This document shows, piece after piece, positions 34,481-43,764 of a DNA stretch of 64,000 bases. Below the pieces are notes generated by a model, which had not been told where the DNA came from, did not search any database, and worked only from the letters and a program-made list of their open reading frames with translations. Every line of letters begins with the position of its first letter. Positions within the stretch are counted from its first letter, which is position 1. The stretch is taken from contig NZ_CP007806.1 in the NCBI RefSeq assembly GCF_000219535.2, forward strand, positions 1,424,501 through 1,488,500. Direction: 5' to 3'. Position numbers and translations under genes: made by a program. The stretch is from Brevibacillus laterosporus LMG 15441 (GTDB taxonomy: Bacteria; Bacillota; Bacilli; Brevibacillales; Brevibacillaceae).

Positions 34481-35505
34481 CTCTTCCTATGCATGTATAT
34501 TATTTGACTGGTTTTTTTACAAATCCACATGAACGGTTTATGGGGCTTGTAATCCCTGCTAATGGAGAACCGGTCTTAATCGTACCTGCGTTAGACCGTA
34601 ATGCAGCAGAAGCGGCTTCTAGCGTGCAAAACATTATGACACATACAGATACCGACAATCCGTATCAAATTTTAAAGCAGGCTCTCCCGCAGAATATGAA
34701 GAGCTTGGCTGTGGAGAAGAGTCATTTGACTGTTTCTATCTATGAAGCAATGGTCAAAGAATTAGATGTTCCTACATACATAGATGTGGAAGAGCCGTTA
34801 CGCCAAATGCGTTTAATAAAGTCTGCTGATGAAGTGGTTCGGATTAAGCGAGCATGTGAGACAATCGAGGAAGTTCTTAGACAATGTCTGCCAAAAGTAA
34901 AGGTTGGCGTAACAGAAGCTGAGATCGTAGCAGAGCTGGAATTCCTAATGAAAAAGCTAGGCTCGCAAGGTCCATCGTTTTCTACAATGGTGTTAAGTGG
35001 CCCTAACTCAGCATTACCGCATGGGAAGCCAGGTAGCCGTAAGATTGCGAACGGAGAGTTCCTATTGTTTGACATGGGTGTATTACAAGATGGCTACATC
35101 TCTGATATTACGCGGACATTTGCTGTTGGAGAGATTAATGACAAGCAAAAGGATGTCTATGAAACGGTATTAGCGGCGAATCTAGCTGCGATTGAAGCTA
35201 CGCGACCAGGTGTTGTGCTGGCAGATTTAGACCAGGTAGCGCGTCAGGTTATTGCTAACAAGGGATATGGGGAGTATTTTACCCATCGCTTAGGTCATGG
35301 CATGGGTATGGATGTACACGAATACCCTTCTGTCCATGGGGCTAATCAGGATAAGGTAGTAAGCGGAATGGTGTTTACTATCGAGCCGGGAATCTATTTG
35401 CCAGAGGTTGGCGGCGTACGTATCGAGGATGACGTGCTTGTAACAGATACTGGAGTCGAAATTTTAACAAGCTATCCAAAAGAGCTTCAAATCATTGGTG
35501 TGTAA
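34411..35505 (+). CDS. pepQ: M24B aminopeptidase (Xaa-Pro dipeptidase type)
   Basis: 364 residues. A creatinase-like N-terminal domain (LVTLPMHVYYLTGF) is followed by the pita-bread catalytic domain. Its metal ligands are in DMGVLQDGYISDITRTF (two Asp), HRLGHGMGMDVHEYP (His), TIEPGIYLP (Glu) and VRIEDDVLVT (Glu). It cleaves Xaa-Pro peptides in the cytosol, which suits the nearby dipeptide importer. The start is GTG 34411 (DQRRLTQLRSFM). Xaa-Pro aminopeptidase is the alternative name. Confidence 0.88.
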   Translation: MDQRRLTQLRSFMEEQQADAILVTLPMHVYYLTGFFTNPHERFMGLVIPANGEPVLIVPALDRNAAEAASSVQNIMTHTDTDNPYQILKQALPQNMKSLAVEKSHLTVSIYEAMVKELDVPTYIDVEEPLRQMRLIKSADEVVRIKRACETIEEVLRQCLPKVKVGVTEAEIVAELEFLMKKLGSQGPSFSTMVLSGPNSALPHGKPGSRKIANGEFLLFDMGVLQDGYISDITRTFAVGEINDKQKDVYETVLAANLAAIEATRPGVVLADLDQVARQVIANKGYGEYFTHRLGHGMGMDVHEYPSVHGANQDKVVSGMVFTIEPGIYLPEVGGVRIEDDVLVTDTGVEILTSYPKELQIIGV

Positions 35506-35528
35506 AAAATCCTATTTTATCTGAAGAA

Positions 35529-35557
35529 AAAGACGAGCGAGAGGCTCGTCTTTTTTT
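35529..35557 (+). terminator. Terminator after the peptidase gene
   Basis: AAGACGAGC (35530-35538) pairs perfectly with GCTCGTCTT (35544-35552), then TTTTT. Confidence 0.92.
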
Positions 35558-35597
35558 ATAGGTGGGGGAGTATTCCATCTGCTACTAGTAGGGATTC

Positions 35598-36233
35598 CTA
35601 ATTTCTTTTAGAAAGATACTCTGTTATAGAGTGAATGATACCTTCAAAATAAGCCTGCTCATGAGGAACGAAATCGTGTTTGCCCACCACCCTGATAAGC
35701 GAAATCCTTTCCCCTTTGGTATTCCTTTCGAAGCCCTCAACAAGCAGCTCCTGTTTGTCATGTAACCAAAGCTCGCAAAATCCAGCAAATTCAGCTTTTA
35801 CTATACCAGAAACCTCTTCTGGCTGGAGTGTATAATCACTTATCGCATGTTTACTTTGGTAAAGAAATACGTGACTTAATTCTCTATCAATAAATCCTTT
35901 TTGGATAATGCAGTTTTTGATGACTCCTGATGATACTAAATCATGGAAAGAAACACGTATGCCTAATTCTTCTTCTATTTCTCTGATTCCATCATAAATC
36001 GTTTCATGAGCAAGCAAATGACCGGCGGCTGTAATATCCAACAGAGAAGGGAAGTCCTTTTTCTGCTCACTCCTGATTTGAAAATGAATATAATCAGTCC
36101 CATTTTCATTACTAATAAACCAACAATGAAACGTCTCGTGCCAAAGGCCCTTGCGATGAACCTCTGCACGTGAAGCTGAACCTAGATGATTGTGAGACTC
36201 GTCAAAAATGGCAAGCAATTCTGTTTCCATCAT
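35598..36233 (-). CDS. NUDIX hydrolase
   Basis: 211 residues. The N-terminus (LLAIFDESHNHLGSASRAEVH) and GLWHETFHCWF resemble the IPP isomerase/YfcD-like NUDIX group. The NUDIX helix is GHLLAHETIYDGIREIEEEL, with REIEEE as catalytic residues. The gap between the first Glu and RE is six residues, one fewer than the usual NUDIX pattern. It likely hydrolyses a nucleotide-linked pyrophosphate; the substrate is unknown. The start is ATG 36233 or 36230. It is 14 bases from the MFS gene and probably co-transcribed. Confidence 0.8.
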   Translation of the reverse strand: MMETELLAIFDESHNHLGSASRAEVHRKGLWHETFHCWFISNENGTDYIHFQIRSEQKKDFPSLLDITAAGHLLAHETIYDGIREIEEELGIRVSFHDLVSSGVIKNCIIQKGFIDRELSHVFLYQSKHAISDYTLQPEEVSGIVKAEFAGFCELWLHDKQELLVEGFERNTKGERISLIRVVGKHDFVPHEQAYFEGIIHSITEYLSKRN

Positions 36234-36247
36234 CTGTACCTCTTCTT

Positions 36248-37414
36248 TTATTTTCTAGATAACGATAACGTAACACGGCTAGGCTTAGCCATCGAGAAGA
36301 CAGCAGATCCTAAAGCTAGCATAATGATAAGCCCACCCACAGTAGCATTCCAATCAATGGAGGCTCTCTCAATAACGATTCCGCCAATTAAGGAGCCAAA
36401 AGCAATCCCAAAGTGAAGAGCAGAATTGTTTAAGCTTTGTTGAATGTCAGAGGATTCTGGAGCAGATTCAATTAAATAGCTTTGTAATGCAGGGGTGATC
36501 GCCCAGCTTAACATACTCCAGATAATCATCACTACAAGGAATAGCGGTAAAGCAAAGGTAGTGTAGGGAATCATAAAGATTGTCAAAGCAAAGATCGAAA
36601 TAACAGATAGAATGGTACGTTTTGTCCCAAAGCGATCTGATAGAAAGCCTCCAAAGCCTCCGCCAAATACGGCAGCAATACCAAAAATAACATAGATAAT
36701 GCTTACCCAGGTTCCATCTAGTCCTAGCTTCATTTTTAAAAATGGTGTTAGATAAGCATATAACGTTAAATGACCGGCTAAAAATAAAAATGATGTCAAT
36801 TGAATAAATAATACGCTACGATTTTTCAATGTACCTAACTGCTTCCAAACCGGAATGGCAGGCTTCGGCTCAATTCGATCCATAAAGAAATGAACACCTG
36901 TCATCGAAAGTACGGTCAAAATTGAGATTAGGATAAACGGAGCTCGCCAACCAAAGGAATTACCTATTAGTAATCCAATGGGTACTCCAAGCACAAGAGA
37001 GGCGCTGATTCCCATAAAAACAACTCCGATTGCTCGGGCACGGTATGGGATAGCCACGAGGCTTGATGCGATTGTAACACATAAAACAACCAGTAAAGAG
37101 CCACTTGCAGCCGAGATGATACGTGCAAGTAACAGCATCGTATACGATGGACTGATGACTGCTATTACGTTACCGATCAAAAATACGAATAAAGAAAGCA
37201 TCGTTAACCGCTTTCGTTCTATGCCTGCGGTTAATGTTAATAGAATGGGAGCTGAGATAGCAAATACAAGGGAAAACATTGTAATCAGAAATCCTGCTTT
37301 ACCAAGACTCACTCCCAGATCAGTGGCTACTAAATCTAGAATCCCACCTATAATCAATTCAACCATCCCTACTACAAAAGAGACAATGGTTAGCAAATAA
37401 ACTCTTCTATTCAT
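36248..37414 (-). CDS. MFS transporter (DHA1-like drug exporter)
   Basis: 388 residues with about twelve membrane spans. The first helix pair (VSFVVGMVELIIGGILDLVA) and the cytoplasmic loop TAGIERKRLTML correspond to the drug:H+ antiporter-1 layout, and GGFLSDRFGTKRTI is the second-half motif A. It is divergent from a TrmB-type regulator, with an inverted repeat between them. Substrate unknown; export of a small molecule is the likely role. Confidence 0.85.
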   Translation of the reverse strand: MNRRVYLLTIVSFVVGMVELIIGGILDLVATDLGVSLGKAGFLITMFSLVFAISAPILLTLTAGIERKRLTMLSLFVFLIGNVIAVISPSYTMLLLARIISAASGSLLVVLCVTIASSLVAIPYRARAIGVVFMGISASLVLGVPIGLLIGNSFGWRAPFILISILTVLSMTGVHFFMDRIEPKPAIPVWKQLGTLKNRSVLFIQLTSFLFLAGHLTLYAYLTPFLKMKLGLDGTWVSIIYVIFGIAAVFGGGFGGFLSDRFGTKRTILSVISIFALTIFMIPYTTFALPLFLVVMIIWSMLSWAITPALQSYLIESAPESSDIQQSLNNSALHFGIAFGSLIGGIVIERASIDWNATVGGLIIMLALGSAVFSMAKPSRVTLSLSRK

Positions 37415-37434
37415 GTCCTAACAACCTTTCTCTC

Positions 37435-37466
37435 TAAAAAGTTACCACTGCAATAGTAACTTTTTA
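37435..37466. promoter_or_regulatory. Candidate operator between the MFS gene and the TrmB regulator
   Basis: TAAAAAGTTAC (37435-37445) and GTAACTTTTTA (37456-37466) are perfect 11-bp arms around a 10-bp spacer, 20 bases before the MFS start. Position and symmetry suggest the binding site of the divergently encoded regulator. Confidence 0.6.
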
Positions 37467-37569
37467 TGCAGGAGAAAACAAGTGTAAATTTCATCATACA
37501 TCATAAACCAGAGAATATGCTATGATGGTACTACTACCTACTAAATGGTTAAGCAAGGGGTCAAAGACA

Positions 37570-38328
37570 ATGCTTCAACAATTCGGCTTTACACAATATG
37601 AAAGTCAAGTTTATCAAGCGCTGATAACCGTTGATCAGCCATTAGATGCCACAGGTATCGTCAAGGGGTCAGGTGTTCCGCGTTCAAAGGTATATGAAGT
37701 CCTTCATCGCTTGTCCGAAAAAGGGATGATTCTTGAAACGACCGTTGAAAAAAAGCGACTGTATACCGCTCTTCCTATTGAATCGATCATTGAAAAACTA
37801 AAAGCTGATTTTGAAACGAATGTTCAAAAATTAAGAAGCACGCAAAAAAAAGAAGCTCCCAAGGATGATCGAGTATGGACCTTAAGAGATAACCATTCGA
37901 TCCAAGCCTTGCTAAAGGATTTGCTTCTGCAATCCAGTCAATCGATTTTTATTTCGGGATGGGCTGATGATTTAGCTGCTTTTCTCCCCATTTTAGAGCA
38001 AAAATACGCTGAGGGAATTACCGTTAATATTCATGTGATTGGTGAATTTCCAACCGCGATTCCTACAGTGTCTACCTTAATTCCTGATGTACAGCACGCG
38101 AGCTTAGAGAGAAGTCGCATCCTTATTGTTGATGAACAGGAATTGCTTTTTGCCGGGATAGAAGAGAGTAAGTGGCAAGCTATTCGCACAGGCTCGCGTC
38201 CTTTATTGAAATTCTTTACTGAGTTTTTCTATCATGATGTTGCCTTAACCGAAATTACCCAAAGATATCGAGATACCGTTATGAAAGATCAGGCCATTCG
38301 CGATGTATTGTTAAATTTAAGGTATTAG
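37570..38328 (+). CDS. TrmB family transcriptional regulator
   Basis: 252 residues. The N-terminal winged helix (FGFTQYESQVYQALITVD, GVPRSKVYEVLHRLSEKGM) is the TrmB type. A linker helix is followed by the TrmB sensor-like domain (SSQSIFISGWADDLAAF...), similar to the phospholipase-D-like fold seen in the family. ATG 37570 lies nine bases after AAGGGG; the longer frame has no ribosome binding site. It probably controls the divergent MFS exporter and perhaps its NUDIX neighbour; the ligand is unknown. Confidence 0.85.
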   Translation: MLQQFGFTQYESQVYQALITVDQPLDATGIVKGSGVPRSKVYEVLHRLSEKGMILETTVEKKRLYTALPIESIIEKLKADFETNVQKLRSTQKKEAPKDDRVWTLRDNHSIQALLKDLLLQSSQSIFISGWADDLAAFLPILEQKYAEGITVNIHVIGEFPTAIPTVSTLIPDVQHASLERSRILIVDEQELLFAGIEESKWQAIRTGSRPLLKFFTEFFYHDVALTEITQRYRDTVMKDQAIRDVLLNLRY

Positions 38329-38353
38329 CTGAAGGATTACCCTTTGCAAAATA

Positions 38354-38390
38354 AAAGCCTCTCTCTTATCTAACCCAAGAGAGAGGCTTT
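38354..38390 (-). terminator. Convergent terminator between the TrmB regulator and mntD
   Basis: AAAGCCTCTCTCTT (38354-38367) pairs perfectly with AAGAGAGAGGCTTT (38377-38390). The better T tract is on the minus strand, ending the mnt operon, but it can serve both directions. Confidence 0.85.
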
Positions 38391-38416
38391 GCTGTTAGAG
38401 TTGCAAGCCAACGTAA

Positions 38417-39301
38417 CTATTCCTGCTCAGATACACGTAAGCTGCGACGAGCAAGCAGCTTAGAAATAAGACCATAACGCGGTGAGAATATAAAAGCTAG
38501 GGCGAATAATAGCCCCGCGATAACTGTCATGGCGCCAGCGATGGAGCTATCTAACCAGGTTGCCAAAGCATAACCGAGTGCAGAGCATAGGACACCGATC
38601 AGCATGCTTAACCCTAGCATGACAGGTAGACGGTCTGTCAGCAGGTAGGCAGTCGCTCCAGGTACAACCAACATAGCAACAACCAGAATAGCGCCAACAC
38701 TTTCAAAAGAGGCGACAGTTGCCATAGAGACCAGCCCCATTAGAAGATAGTGGAATAAAGCGACTGGAATGCCAATAGCAGCCGCCATTGCAGGATCGAA
38801 TGTGCAGAGCTTAAATTGCTTATAAAAGAGCGAGATAACCAACAGACTGACCAAGAAGACGATGCCAATTCCCCAGACTGCTCTTGGCCCCAAATCCAGA
38901 TCACCGATAGTAAGTGTATCCCACGGTACATAAGCGATTTCTCCATATAGTACACAATCCAAATCTAAATCTACTTGTGAGCTGAACAAAGAGATGATCA
39001 CAACCCCAATAGAAAATAGAGCGGTAAAGGTTACCCCGATGGCTGCATCTGATTTAACACCACTGTTTCGAAAAAGCTGAATCAAAAAGACAGTAAGCAG
39101 ACCAAATGCTCCGGCACCGATTAGCATAGGCAACGTTTCCCGACTATTCGTAATGAGAAAAGCTAGGGCAATACCAGGTAGAATCGCATGACTTATCGCA
39201 TCACCTAGCATAGCCATTCGTCTTAAAATGAGAAAACAACCGAGGAAGCCGCATGTAGCGGCTACCAATGATCCGGTTAAAATAATCCAAAAGCTGTTCA
39301 T
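38417..39301 (-). CDS. mntD: Manganese ABC transporter permease MntD
   Basis: 294 residues, about eight to nine membrane spans, ABC-3 family. LRRMAMLGDAISHAILPGIA is the family signature with the conserved GDAISH...PG. It is the last gene of mntABCD and overlaps mntC by four bases. The partner permease is MntC and the ATPase is MntB. Confidence 0.9.
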   Translation of the reverse strand: MNSFWIILTGSLVAATCGFLGCFLILRRMAMLGDAISHAILPGIALAFLITNSRETLPMLIGAGAFGLLTVFLIQLFRNSGVKSDAAIGVTFTALFSIGVVIISLFSSQVDLDLDCVLYGEIAYVPWDTLTIGDLDLGPRAVWGIGIVFLVSLLVISLFYKQFKLCTFDPAMAAAIGIPVALFHYLLMGLVSMATVASFESVGAILVVAMLVVPGATAYLLTDRLPVMLGLSMLIGVLCSALGYALATWLDSSIAGAMTVIAGLLFALAFIFSPRYGLISKLLARRSLRVSEQE

Positions 39302-40644
39302 ACGGGAACACCTCCCTGTTCCGATTTCTTTCTGGAAGTAGGGGGGGACATATGTCCGAGAAGTAAAGGCGTCATATCATAGTGTTCTAGCTCAGCCAAC
39401 ATTTGTTTCAGTTGTGGTTTGGTTAGCTGATGTACAATTAGCTCTTCATTTTGATCAACACCATAGCCCTGATACTTTTGTTCATTCATGAGGAACAAAT
39501 CCCACAGGCGTTGATTCAAAATGAGATCGTGTGCTTTTTCTACACCTGTTTTCGTGAATGTCCAATGCTCCAGACGGCTTTTGTCAAAGGCAACCCAGCC
39601 CTTCTTTTGCAAGCTAGATAAGGCTTTGACTACAGTAGCATGTGCTTTTCCACTTTTTTGACTAAGCCGATTCACAGGTATATACAGATTATGGGATATA
39701 CGCTGTTGTTTAATCTCGTGTTCCATACATTCATATAGGGAGCGCAAGACATCTTGTTGCAAAACCTGATTTCGCAAACGTAAAAAACGAATGAGTTTAA
39801 ACAAGACACCACGACTTGGTGAAAAAATGAGTGAAAACAAAAATAAAGCTGTGGCACCCAGTACAATAATGGGACCAGTTGGTAAATTTTGAACCTGTGT
39901 GCTAAGCAATGTTCCAAATGCTCCGCTCAAGGCTCCAAATACACCGGAGAGTATAACCATTGACCCTAGTTTATTCGTCCAATAACGGGCTGTAACTGCT
40001 GGGGTAATCAGCATGGCTGCCATTAGCACAACTCCTACCGCTTGCAGACCAATTACCACAGACATCAGTAGCATGACCATTAATAACCCATCCAGCATTC
40101 CCATAGGCAATCCCAAACCGCGACCAAATCCAGCGTCAAACGAGAGCAGTTTAAATTCTTTAAACAATAAGCTTGTTAACAAAATTAAAATAGCTCCTAC
40201 AACAACCATTGTATTGACGTCGTTACCAACTAAAGAAGCAGCTTGACCAAACAAGAATTTATCCAGACCGCTTTGATTTCCACTGGAGCTATGCTGGATA
40301 TAAGTAAGCAAGACGATTCCGATTCCAAAGAACACGGATAAAATAAGCGCAAGGGCAGTATCTTCTTTAATTCGTGAGTGGCGCGAAATCATACTGATAA
40401 AGTAAGTAGCAACCAGCCCGGATAGGACTGCCCCAAGTAAAAATAAGCCAACTGATTTTGAGCCAGTAAGTAAAAAGACTAGACAAACGCCAGGTAATGC
40501 TGCATGAGCGAGGGCATCACCCATCAATGAACGACCGCGGAGAAAGGCAAAGCAACCGAGTACCCCGCTACTGATTCCAAGTAGAATGCAACCAGCTAGA
40601 ACCCATTGTGTGTTAGGATCTAGCAAAGCCTGCCACCAACTCAT
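39298..40644 (-). CDS. mntC: Manganese ABC transporter permease MntC with C-terminal winged-helix extension
   Basis: 448 residues. Residues 1 to about 280 are an ABC-3 permease ([19 protein letters not shown]). From about 285 the protein continues with a soluble part containing a winged-helix-like region ([40 protein letters not shown]) and [21 protein letters not shown]. subtilis MntC has a similar long tail, resembling the DtxR/MntR DNA-binding fold. The tail's role is unknown. It overlaps mntB and mntD by four bases each. Confidence 0.9.
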   Translation of the reverse strand: MSWWQALLDPNTQWVLAGCILLGISSGVLGCFAFLRGRSLMGDALAHAALPGVCLVFLLTGSKSVGLFLLGAVLSGLVATYFISMISRHSRIKEDTALALILSVFFGIGIVLLTYIQHSSSGNQSGLDKFLFGQAASLVGNDVNTMVVVGAILILLTSLLFKEFKLLSFDAGFGRGLGLPMGMLDGLLMVMLLMSVVIGLQAVGVVLMAAMLITPAVTARYWTNKLGSMVILSGVFGALSGAFGTLLSTQVQNLPTGPIIVLGATALFLFSLIFSPSRGVLFKLIRFLRLRNQVLQQDVLRSLYECMEHEIKQQRISHNLYIPVNRLSQKSGKAHATVVKALSSLQKKGWVAFDKSRLEHWTFTKTGVEKAHDLILNQRLWDLFLMNEQKYQGYGVDQNEELIVHQLTKPQLKQMLAELEHYDMTPLLLGHMSPPTSRKKSEQGGVPV

Positions 40645-41429
40645 TTTGACCCCTCCTGCTTGGACCTGTCTGTGGATAGGGCCAGCCGATCACCTAAGAT
40701 TTGTAAGCGGCCTCCATAGGTTTTTTGTAAATTCTCTGTGGTAAAGGTTTCTTCTGTTGGACCGTTTACGATCATTCGCTTATTAATCATGACAACCCAA
40801 TCAAAATATTCCGTAACGGTTTGAAGATCGTGGTGAACGACCAACACCGTTTTATTTTGTTCCTTTAATTCGTTCAAAAGGAGAATGATTGCTTTCTCCG
40901 TAGCAGCATCAACACCGGCAAAGGGTTCATCCATGAAATAGATTTGAGCCTCCTGAGCCAAAGCACGCGCTAGGAAGACACGCTGTTGTTGTCCACCCGA
41001 AAGCTGGCTGATTTGACGATCAGCAAAATCAGCCATCCCTACTTTACGCAGGCATTCCATGGCCCATTCCTTATCGGTTTTGCCAGGCCTACGGAACCAG
41101 CCAAGACGTCCGTAACGCCCCATTAGGACAACATCAAGAGCATCTGTGGGGAAGTCCCAGTCAACGGTTTCACGCTGTGGGACATAGCCTACTAGCTTGC
41201 GTTGCTCGCGATAGGGTTTTCCATAGATGTGGACTTGACCAGAGGCAGCAGGGATGAGCCCTTGAATGGCTTTGATAAACGTTGATTTCCCTGCACCATT
41301 GGGTCCAATAATTCCGATTAATTTGCCTTCAGGAATGGTAAGTGTGACATTTCGAAGGACTGGTTTTTTCTGATAGGCAACCGTCAAATCGCTGACGGAG
41401 AGTGGTTCGTATGATGTAACGGGATTCAT
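40641..41429 (-). CDS. mntB: Manganese ABC transporter ATP-binding protein MntB
   Basis: 262 residues. Walker A is GPNGAGKS, the Q-loop is [13 protein letters not shown] (typical of metal importers), the signature is LSGGQQQR and Walker B is [12 protein letters not shown], with the H-loop VVHHDL. It energises Mn2+ (or Zn2+) import with MntC and MntD. Confidence 0.92.
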   Translation of the reverse strand: MNPVTSYEPLSVSDLTVAYQKKPVLRNVTLTIPEGKLIGIIGPNGAGKSTFIKAIQGLIPAASGQVHIYGKPYREQRKLVGYVPQRETVDWDFPTDALDVVLMGRYGRLGWFRRPGKTDKEWAMECLRKVGMADFADRQISQLSGGQQQRVFLARALAQEAQIYFMDEPFAGVDAATEKAIILLLNELKEQNKTVLVVHHDLQTVTEYFDWVVMINKRMIVNGPTEETFTTENLQKTYGGRLQILGDRLALSTDRSKQEGSK

Positions 41430-41445
41430 TTAGGACCCTCCTTTT

Positions 41446-42408
41446 TTATTTGAGAGCAGAGACAATTGTATCTACATTATGCTTTACCATACCGATATAG
41501 TTCCCCTCAGGCGTGCCTGGCGTGCCCATTGCATCAGAGAATAACTCCCCGCCGATGACAACGTTGTGGTTTTTGGCAGAAGCCCCTTCAACTACGGCTT
41601 CAATCGAGCGCTTTGGTACTGAGGATTCTACGAAGACAGCTTTGATTTTTCGATCAACAAGGGTAGTTACCAGGTTCTGGACATCCTTTAAGCCATATTC
41701 AGAAGCTGTACTAATCCCTTGCAGGCCTACAACTTCAATATCATATGCCTTACCAAAATAAGCAAAAGCATCATGAGCGGTAACTAGGACACGTTGCTCT
41801 TTAGGAACAGTTGCAACTTGTTGTTTGGCATAATCGTGCAATTCTTGCAATTGTTTTAAATAGTTTGTCGCATTTGTGTGATATAGATCTCTATGTAGGG
41901 TATCAATTTCAGATAAGGAGTCGCGAACTTGCTCTACAGCTTTCATCCACAGGGATACGTCGAACCAAACATGTGGATCTGGCTGATCTGGTGACTCAGG
42001 ATCTGCGTGTAATAATTCTTTCGGAATTTGTTTTGTCACTGCAATAACTGGCTTTTTTTTGCTCATTTGTTCGAATATATCAACCATTTTTCCTTCAAGA
42101 TGAAGACCGGAATAAAAGACAATGTCGGCATTCTCAATTCGTTTGATATCCCCTTGAGATGCTTTGTATAAATGGGGGTCTACACCAGCACCCATTAATT
42201 GAGTAACCTCTACTTGATCTCCACCGACCTTTGCTACAATATCTGCGACCATACCAGTAGTGGTGGTGATTTTCCATGTTCCTTCGTGTTGTGGTTTTTG
42301 TGTATCACCGCTAGTCGCTTGTTGTCCGCAGCCTGTCAGCATAAGTGATAAGGCTAAGACGGAAGCGCTAAGGAATGAAAACCAACGCTGTTTTTTCAAT
42401 AGTTGCAT
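41446..42408 (-). CDS. mntA: Manganese-binding lipoprotein MntA
   Basis: 320 residues. The signal peptide ends in the lipobox LTGC (C27). The cluster A-I fold has ligands in GAGVDPHLYKA (His), DPHVWFDVSLW (His), VFVESSVPKRS (Glu) and GELFSDAMG (Asp). The His-His-Glu-Asp set, with no His-rich loop, points to Mn2+ rather than Zn2+. It is the first gene of mntABCD, 16 bases before mntB, with a candidate MntR-type operator upstream. Confidence 0.9.
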   Translation of the reverse strand: MQLLKKQRWFSFLSASVLALSLMLTGCGQQATSGDTQKPQHEGTWKITTTTGMVADIVAKVGGDQVEVTQLMGAGVDPHLYKASQGDIKRIENADIVFYSGLHLEGKMVDIFEQMSKKKPVIAVTKQIPKELLHADPESPDQPDPHVWFDVSLWMKAVEQVRDSLSEIDTLHRDLYHTNATNYLKQLQELHDYAKQQVATVPKEQRVLVTAHDAFAYFGKAYDIEVVGLQGISTASEYGLKDVQNLVTTLVDRKIKAVFVESSVPKRSIEAVVEGASAKNHNVVIGGELFSDAMGTPGTPEGNYIGMVKHNVDTIVSALK

Positions 42409-42444
42409 AGTTGTCCTCCTACAAGTTTTTTATATTTATGCCAA

Positions 42445-42466
42445 AAAGTTTCCTGAGGTCAACTTT
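42445..42466 (-). promoter_or_regulatory. Candidate MntR-type operator upstream of mntA
   Basis: AAAGTT (42445-42450) and AACTTT (42461-42466) are inverted arms 10 bases apart, with a central TCCTGAGG resembling the B. subtilis MntR box. On the minus strand it covers TTGACC, a possible -35, so binding would repress mntABCD when Mn2+ is plentiful. Confidence 0.45.
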
Positions 42467-42852
42467 ATCACAAACATTTGCCCGAGTGCAACAATTTTAC
42501 CATATGCTACCTTAATGAAATTGGTGCTTGATCATGTAACCATGCAGGAATAAGGATACCTTAACTCTGTTAAACTCCGTAATATTCGAATGAAAGGGAG
42601 CCAATCGAGATTTGAGACGCAAAAGCATACAGGACTTGTTTGTAAACAATAATAACTGGGTAATTTGTTCGATAGGGCAGTAGAGTGCAGGGGAGAGAAG
42701 CGGGTGCTGAAGTATCTCTTTGGTAAATAAAAAACTCGGCTAGCACCGAGTCTGTATCTAATAGAAATGAAGAAGCCAATTCCTTATGATCTGCATAAAG
42801 AGCTAAGAAGAGTGCATCCAACTAAAGCTTTTTTAAAACTAGAGTCAGAGTC
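42467..42852. other. Intergenic stretch between mntA and the VOC gene
   Basis: No gene supported. It holds a minus-strand terminator (42728-42751) that lies inside the only sizeable open frame here, arguing against that frame being a gene. Confidence 0.5.
42728..42751 (-). terminator. Terminator downstream of the VOC gene (minus strand)
   Basis: ACTCGG (42734-42739) pairs with CCGAGT (42746-42751); read on the minus strand it is followed by TTTTTTATTT. Confidence 0.8.
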
Positions 42853-43521
42853 TTACACATATTTGGTATCATCTAGGAGTAGTCCTTTTGGCTCAAAATA
42901 ACTAAAGCTGTTAGCATCTGCTGACTCCAAGCGTAAGGATGCATTTGCTAGCGGAAGAAAAGCTGTATGCATATCCAGATATTGTCCCAAGGTTGCTGAA
43001 AAGCCAATCAATTTTTCCAGCAATTGCACGTCCGCTACCAATGATGCTGTGCGGATGATGGCTGCTTGGGGATAGCCGGGGCGTGGTACAGTGGTTTTTT
43101 CGTATTGAACAAACCAAGGCAGATGTTCGTGAGTGCCAAGCATACGCATCATCATCGGTTCCCCTGAGGGAAGAGCAATTTGCTGTGTACCAGAAAAATG
43201 AATGGGGTATCCTTCTTGTTGTAAAATGGTTTCCACGTGATTCATATCATCGGTCTCTAAGACTAAGCTATAATAACCTTCTTGGTGTTTTTGGATGAAG
43301 GCTTGCAGCGCTAGACCAGATTCTGACTCTGGCACACGGGATTCATCTTCTATGTAAGCAACCTCAAGAAAACCACCGCCTGCTAACGGATAAAGACGAG
43401 TAGCAATCCCAGGGAAGGATTGGCCAGTAGCAATACAAGTATAGCCCCGCTCCTGTGTTATGATTTGGTTAATTTCATCGGGCCGGTTCGTTACGTAAAT
43501 CAATCGGTCTAACAAGAACAT
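42853..43521 (-). CDS. VOC-fold protein (glyoxalase-like domain)
   Basis: 222 residues. The N-terminus FLLDRLIYVTNRPDEINQII and IATRLYPLAGGGFLEVAYIED match the glyoxalase-like domain (two betaalphabetabetabeta units). The second unit has AAIIRTASLVADVQLLEKLIGF. Such proteins are often dioxygenase- or resistance-like, but no metal-ligand set is convincing here. ATG 43521 follows AAGGAGAGAT; the longer frame is not needed. The specific role is unknown. Confidence 0.75.
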   Translation of the reverse strand: MFLLDRLIYVTNRPDEINQIITQERGYTCIATGQSFPGIATRLYPLAGGGFLEVAYIEDESRVPESESGLALQAFIQKHQEGYYSLVLETDDMNHVETILQQEGYPIHFSGTQQIALPSGEPMMMRMLGTHEHLPWFVQYEKTTVPRPGYPQAAIIRTASLVADVQLLEKLIGFSATLGQYLDMHTAFLPLANASLRLESADANSFSYFEPKGLLLDDTKYV

Positions 43522-43764
43522 AAAATATCTCTCCTTCATGAACAATTCACAGTCGGCCAATAGCTTTGCACGTATTAAAAGTGGGATGCTGTTGCATTCA
43601 ATGTATCACAAGTTCAATAGAAGAGGGAGCGAGAATCGAAATAGGCGCGTTTATCAATAGCCATTTCTTGCTCAAATACTACCTTTTTGCTATTATTAAT
43701 CTTAGTGTATTTTTTAGCGGATACGAATGAGCAGATCATTCTATCCGTGGGAGGGAACGAAGAA

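Noticed and set aside
42570-42821. 83-codon minus-strand frame downstream of the VOC gene
   Set aside because: A good minus-strand terminator (42728-42751) lies inside it, there is no ribosome binding site, and the translation has no recognisable pattern.
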